From positions 72,523 through 123,980 of the forward strand of contig CAJTDE010000012.1 of assembly GCA_910574835.1 (NCBI GenBank): a DNA stretch of 51,458 nucleotides, read 5' to 3'. The notes beneath the pieces were generated by a model, which did no database searches, was not told the origin of the DNA, and saw only the letters and a program-made list of their open reading frames with translations. A program made the translations under genes and the position numbers. Below, piece by piece: positions 48,503 to 51,458 of the stretch (positions are counted from its first letter, which is position 1; every line of letters begins with the position of its first letter). The stretch is from Clostridia bacterium (lineage in GTDB: Bacteria; Bacillota; Clostridia; Lachnospirales; Lachnospiraceae).

Positions 48503-48817
48503 AGCTGCAAATTGGATCAAAAAAATAAGCGTACCACTATCTCTAATGATACACCTATCCCGTTCAATTTCTAAGAGCCTGTTGTCCGCTTTTTATCAGC
48601 AAGGTGGACACTACATAGACACGTTAATTGCCCAAACCCTTTATTTTCCGTTTGTGTTCCCACACCCGATATCAACTACCACCGAAACGTCAAAGTAGTT
48701 TTTGAGGTGCTTATTTCGGATTTTTTCACCCTCCGAAGTGAACGTGAAATGCTTCGCAAAGTGCCTAAAATAAAGGATTTCTACGAGGTTTTCTTTTGTA
48801 TCAACACAATAGTCTCT
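48503..48817. other. Right-end gap: no integrated-state gene, encodes the recombinase extension in the circle
   Basis: Between the right-end promoter and attR I find no separate gene. The last part of rlmD (to 48781) lies in it. On the minus strand the frame that joins the recombinase gene across ACATGT in the circular form is open from 48817 to a TAA at 48641-48643, 58 codons. Reading starts RDYCVDTKENLVE and ends GCGNTNGK. Confidence 0.6.
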
Positions 48818-50142
48818 ACATGTACCGTAAACGGAAATAAATCCACCCCAACAGCCTTCTCCACCCGATACCCCCGCCCCCGCAGCAATTCCAAATCCCT
48901 CACCAAACTGGTCGGCTTACAACTAATATAAACAATCCTCTCCACCCCAAAATCAATAATCTTCTGAAGCGCCTTCGGATGCACCCCATCCCTGGGCGGA
49001 TCGAGCACTATAAGCTCCGGCTTCTCCGCAAGTTCATCCACTACCTTCAGCACATCCCCCGCAATAAAGCTGCAATTCGCAAGCCCATTCAGCTCCGCGT
49101 TCACCTTAGCCGCCTCCACAGCCTCCTCCACAATCTCCACTCCCACAACCCGCTCCGCCACCGGTGCAAGCATCTGCGCAATGGTCCCTGTTCCGCTGTA
49201 AAGATCAAAAATCACCTTATCTTTCGTATCCCCGATATAACTCCGTGCCGTCTCATAGAGCACCTCCGCCCCCAGAGAATTTGTCTGAAAAAATGAAAAT
49301 GGCGAGATCCGAAACCGAAGTCCCAAAAGCTCTTCATAAAAATAATCCCGTCCATAAAGGATCTCCGTTCTGTCGCTCCGCACCACATCCGCCAGACTGT
49401 CATTAAAGGTATGAAGAATCCCTACAATATTTCCCTCAAGCTCAAGCTCCAAAAGCTGCTCTACCCAAGGCGCGTCAGACATTTCCATCTGACTGCTCGT
49501 CACAAGCGCCACAAGAATTTCGCCAGTCCTGACACCTTTCCGCACCAAAAGGTGGCGTAGATACCCCGTATGCCGCAGCTTATGGTAAAATGGTACCCCT
49601 TCCCCCTTAAAATAATCCAGCACACAGGAAAGAATCCTCCTGTAATCCTTGTCCACAATCCGACATTCATCCACCGTCACAATATCATAAAAGCTCCCCC
49701 TCCTGTGCATGCCGAGACACAGAGGCCCGTCCTTCTCCTCATCTCCAAAGGAAAATTCCATCTTATTCCGGTATGCCTCCCGCCGCGGACTCTCCTTCAC
49801 CCCTTCAAACACATAAGGCTCCGAAATCGCACTGTCCAAAAGCTCCTTAAGCTGGCCGCCCTTCAGACGAAGCTGCTCCTCATAAGGGAGATTTTGGTAA
49901 GTACATCCCCCGCAAGATACAAAATGCTCACACTCCGGCTTTATTTCCAGAGAAGAAGGCTCAAGAACCTCAAGAAGCCGCCCCTCGCATTTCCCCTTGC
50001 GAATCTTATTCACTTGGAAGCGAACCTTCTGCCCCGGAACCGTATTCTTAACTACGGCACTGTGTTCGCCGCACCGGACCACTCCCTTATTAGGAAAATT
50101 CACTCTTTCCACTATTCCCTCGTAAATCTGCCCTTTTTTCAT
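48781..50142 (-). CDS. rlmD: 23S rRNA (uracil-5-)-methyltransferase RlmD/RumA-type
   Basis: A 453-residue SAM-dependent RNA methyltransferase. An N-terminal TRAM domain (residues 1-60) is followed by the iron-sulfur cysteines in CEHFVSCGGCTYQ (about 71-83). The SAM motif is IFDLYSGTGTIAQML, the substrate motif is LIVLDPPRDGVHP, and the nucleophile lies in VYISCKPTSLVRDL. The catalytic Glu lies in VHVET near the end. The element joins the gene exactly at this HVE codon stretch: the native tail is left at 889-946, and the tail IVLIQKKTS is supplied by the ICE. The protein keeps full length and all catalytic residues, so it should remain active. Exact rRNA position is not readable. It overlaps the preceding gene by one base. 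Confidence 0.9.
   Translation of the reverse strand: MKKGQIYEGIVERVNFPNKGVVRCGEHSAVVKNTVPGQKVRFQVNKIRKGKCEGRLLEVLEPSSLEIKPECEHFVSCGGCTYQNLPYEEQLRLKGGQLKELLDSAISEPYVFEGVKESPRREAYRNKMEFSFGDEEKDGPLCLGMHRRGSFYDIVTVDECRIVDKDYRRILSCVLDYFKGEGVPFYHKLRHTGYLRHLLVRKGVRTGEILVALVTSSQMEMSDAPWVEQLLELELEGNIVGILHTFNDSLADVVRSDRTEILYGRDYFYEELLGLRFRISPFSFFQTNSLGAEVLYETARSYIGDTKDKVIFDLYSGTGTIAQMLAPVAERVVGVEIVEEAVEAAKVNAELNGLANCSFIAGDVLKVVDELAEKPELIVLDPPRDGVHPKALQKIIDFGVERIVYISCKPTSLVRDLELLRGRGYRVEKAVGVDLFPFTVHVETIVLIQKKTS
48818..48823. other. attR core (ACATGT)
   Basis: The second copy of ACATGT, lying within the last codons of rlmD (GTA-CAT-GTA-GAG). Outside it is the rlmD body and inside is ICE DNA that now forms the rlmD tail. 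With 941-946 it defines the limits of the element. Confidence 0.7.
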
Positions 50143-50543
50143 TACTTTCTCCTCACATTCTTCTCATCCTCATCCTTCGGCCACCGAAACAAAACCTGTC
50201 CCACAAGGGCGCCGCCGCCAAAAATCAGAATCAGCATCACCAAATATACGTACAGGCTTACTCCGCGGAACACAAACTGCAGATTGGAAATAATAGATGC
50301 CAGAATAATCACAATCCCAATTCCGGTCAAAAGCTTTGCTCCAATAGAATCCACATTCAGAAACAGCCAGATAATTCCTGCAATAAAAGGTACCACAATG
50401 AGTCCGCCTCCAAGACGATATCCCATGAAGCGGAGGCCAAAATAAGTGCTCACCGTCACATTCGACATAAACCAATATAGTCCGGCCACAAGCATAATCA
50501 TTCCAATGACAAATTGTCCCAAAGGATTTCTCTTTTTCTTCAT
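50142..50543 (-). CDS. Conserved membrane protein (133 aa)
   Basis: A 133-residue membrane protein with four predicted helices, including FVIGMIMLVAGLYWFMSNV, GGGLIVVPFIAGIIWLFL, LLTGIGIVIILASII and LVMLILIFGGGALVGQ. The C-terminus RWPKDEDEKNVRRK is cytoplasmic. Similar proteins occur next to rumA in Lachnospiraceae as far as I recall; the function is unknown. AAGGAG precedes the ATG, and its stop overlaps the rlmD start. Confidence 0.65.
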   Translation of the reverse strand: MKKKRNPLGQFVIGMIMLVAGLYWFMSNVTVSTYFGLRFMGYRLGGGLIVVPFIAGIIWLFLNVDSIGAKLLTGIGIVIILASIISNLQFVFRGVSLYVYLVMLILIFGGGALVGQVLFRWPKDEDEKNVRRK

Positions 50544-50560
50544 CGTATTCTCCTTCTACG

Positions 50561-50593
50561 AAAAAAGGGCTGCCGCCATTGCAGCAACCCCTT
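50561..50593 (-). terminator. Terminator between the two membrane-protein genes
   Basis: On the minus strand GGGTTGCTGC pairs with GGCGGCAGCCC through several wobbles, and TTTTTT follows. It lies 11 bp after the stop of the 83-residue gene. Confidence 0.65.
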
Positions 50594-50603
50594 TCCTGCT
50601 TTC

Positions 50604-50855
50604 TTATTCTTCCTCGTCCTCTCCGTCCTCAAAGAAGTCATCATCGAAATCATCGTCAAAATCATCTTCAAAGTCTTCCAGATAGTCGGGAGTGAAGAAA
50701 CGGTATACGGCATAAGCAATACCGGCTACGGCTGCTACCGCTCCGATGATTGCTAAAATCCAAAGCACCGTATTTTTATTCTTCTCTTCTACCTCTCTCT
50801 TATGAAGCAGTTCATTCAATTTTGTTGCTGTCAGAAAATCTTCCATCTTATTCAT
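50604..50855 (-). CDS. Small membrane protein with acidic tail (83 aa)
   Basis: An 83-residue protein: MNKMEDFLTATKLNELLHKR, one helix TVLWILAIIGAVAAVAGIAY (about residues 29-48), and a strongly acidic C-terminus with repeated DDFDDDFD. I recall similar proteins in Lachnospiraceae, of unknown role, which supports that assignment of the host. GGAAAGGG precedes the ATG at 50855. Confidence 0.7.
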   Translation of the reverse strand: MNKMEDFLTATKLNELLHKREVEEKNKNTVLWILAIIGAVAAVAGIAYAVYRFFTPDYLEDFEDDFDDDFDDDFFEDGEDEEE

Positions 50856-51063
50856 CGCACGCACCCTTTCCTATTTATTCATTGCAATTCATGCTTTGCC
50901 TTTGGCTCACATTTACTAAGTGCTCATATTATACCACAAACGCATTTAAATTACTATCACTTCTGGTAAATTTATTCTAATATGTTACTGTCAAGTAATC
51001 ATTGGCAACTCTTTTCATACAGATTTTTGATGCCGCACACAGGCTGTATCTCAAGCCACTCTT

Positions 51064-51398
51064 CACGTCCTAGCACCCGGCCATTGCAAGCAGTTTCCTT
51101 CTGTCCCCCCGTACCTTTCCTTCCAATCCCACCAAATGACCCAGCACCGGATATGCATATCCTTTCCCATCTTTCTTTGGCGTTTTTGACGACATCAGTA
51201 TCTCGCCATAGATTTCCTCCACCTTTTCCTCTTCAAATGCGGGGGGCTTCCGTTTCTCCGTGACCTCATACAGTTTTCTGCTGCACTTCTTCGCCAGAAT
51301 CTTCGCCAGATGGTGTAGAACAGCACAATGTCCTCGCCAGCTAACATCTCTTTTCGGTCACATTATTCCTATTCCTCTTGAAATCTTCTGCTTTTATC
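51064..51398 (-). pseudogene. Decayed unidentified gene fragment at the right edge
   Basis: A minus-strand frame with coding-like composition reads DVSWRGHCAVLHHLAKILAK, later EVTEKRKPPAFEEEKVEEIY and KKDGKGYAYPVLGHLVGLEG, ending at a stop near 51064. It starts directly after an in-frame TGA, with no ATG or ribosome binding site. I do not recognise it. It is probably the remnant of a mobile or accessory gene. The rest of the right edge (50856-51063) contains no visible gene. Confidence 0.35.
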
Positions 51399-51458
51399 TG
51401 CATAATAAAAAGGCAGTATGACTATAAAGCCTTGACTGCCCGTAACTCTTCGATATTT

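Larger units (their letters stand above)
941..48823. mobile_element. Tn1549-like integrative conjugative element carrying a vanG-type cluster
   Basis: The interval is bounded by ACATGT direct repeats and holds every ICE module: serine recombinase at the left end, regulators, resistance cargo, a complete type IV secretion set (VirB4, VirD4, VirB6-like, Maff2, PrgI, peptidoglycan hydrolase), MOBP relaxase with MobC, PcfB, toprim primase, giant SNF2/methylase protein, LPxTG-type adhesin and ParAB. The backbone is GC-richer than the van cassette and than the 27.2-28.6 kb cargo. The conjugation genes follow the Tn1549/CTn plan of gut Clostridia, while recombination is by a serine recombinase rather than a tyrosine integrase, so it is a modular hybrid. 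No conjugation gene is visibly broken, so it could be active. Confidence 0.85.

Noticed and set aside
45833-48780. Canonical parS site near parAB
   Set aside because: No TGTTTCACGTGAAACA-like palindrome could be found; the centromere must be of another type.
1-51458. CRISPR arrays, rRNA or tRNA genes
   Set aside because: No regularly spaced identical repeats of CRISPR type and no cloverleaf or rRNA sequence were seen; the 15.3-15.6 kb repeats are irregular and in both orientations.

Overview
The window is a nearly complete integrative and conjugative element (ICE) of about 47.9 kb, sitting in the 3' end of a 23S rRNA (uracil-5-)methyltransferase gene (rlmD/rumA), with short chromosomal flanks. 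Gene content (Maff2, PrgI, VirB4, CD1108-type hydrolase, PcfB, giant SNF2/methylase protein, TnpV) and the small membrane proteins of the right flank fit a gut Bacillota of class Clostridia, most likely Lachnospiraceae. The backbone is of the Tn1549 type, but mobility comes from a large serine recombinase. The only clear + strand gene is an XRE regulator; everything else reads leftwards.

Layout, left to right. 1-888: chromosome downstream of rumA, with an IS66 transposase remnant and a terminator. 889-946: displaced native 3' tail of rumA. 941-946: attL. 926-4257: recombination and regulation block (serine recombinase, a 52-residue SHOCT-like ORF, MazF-like protein, sigma-like regulator). 4551-10704: a vanG-type glycopeptide-resistance cassette (vanR, vanS, D-Ala-D-Ser ligase, vanXY, and vanT split into membrane and racemase genes), clearly more AT-rich than the backbone. 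10959-11315: XRE regulator. 11343-27014: conjugation module (lysozyme/CHAP hydrolase, sortase B, DUF6075-like protein, DNA methyltransferase, VirB4, PrgI, VirB6-like, Maff2, VirD4, ArdC-like, PcfB, MOBP relaxase, MobC, small proteins, toprim primase). 27203-28576: AT-rich two-gene cargo with its own promoter. 28687-41521: giant helicase/methylase protein with a nested tnpV, then a train of short, overlapping, partly paralogous accessory genes. 41591-45832: thioester adhesin with a sortase signal plus a 29-residue membrane peptide. 46049-48502: parB, parA, two small genes and a strong promoter. 48818-48823: attR. 48781-51458: rumA and two membrane-protein genes, then a decayed fragment.

How it works together: VanS/VanR sense glycopeptide stress. 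VanTm and VanTr supply D-serine, the ligase makes D-Ala-D-Ser and VanXY removes D-Ala-ending precursors. The transfer genes build a type IV secretion apparatus around VirB4/VirD4; relaxase and MobC process the DNA; ParA/ParB would stabilise the circular form; the adhesin and sortase would help mating contact.

The most striking observation is at the ends. Joining the outer flanks across the shared ACATGT restores an rlmD gene in frame with a different tail. Joining the inner flanks extends the recombinase by 58 codons. The recombinase therefore has different C-termini in the integrated and circular states, while the element hands the host gene a new tail that keeps the catalytic glutamate. Other points: tnpV overprinted inside the helicase gene, a seven-copy repeat cluster before the methyltransferase, and paired TAAGA boxes as probable VanR operators.
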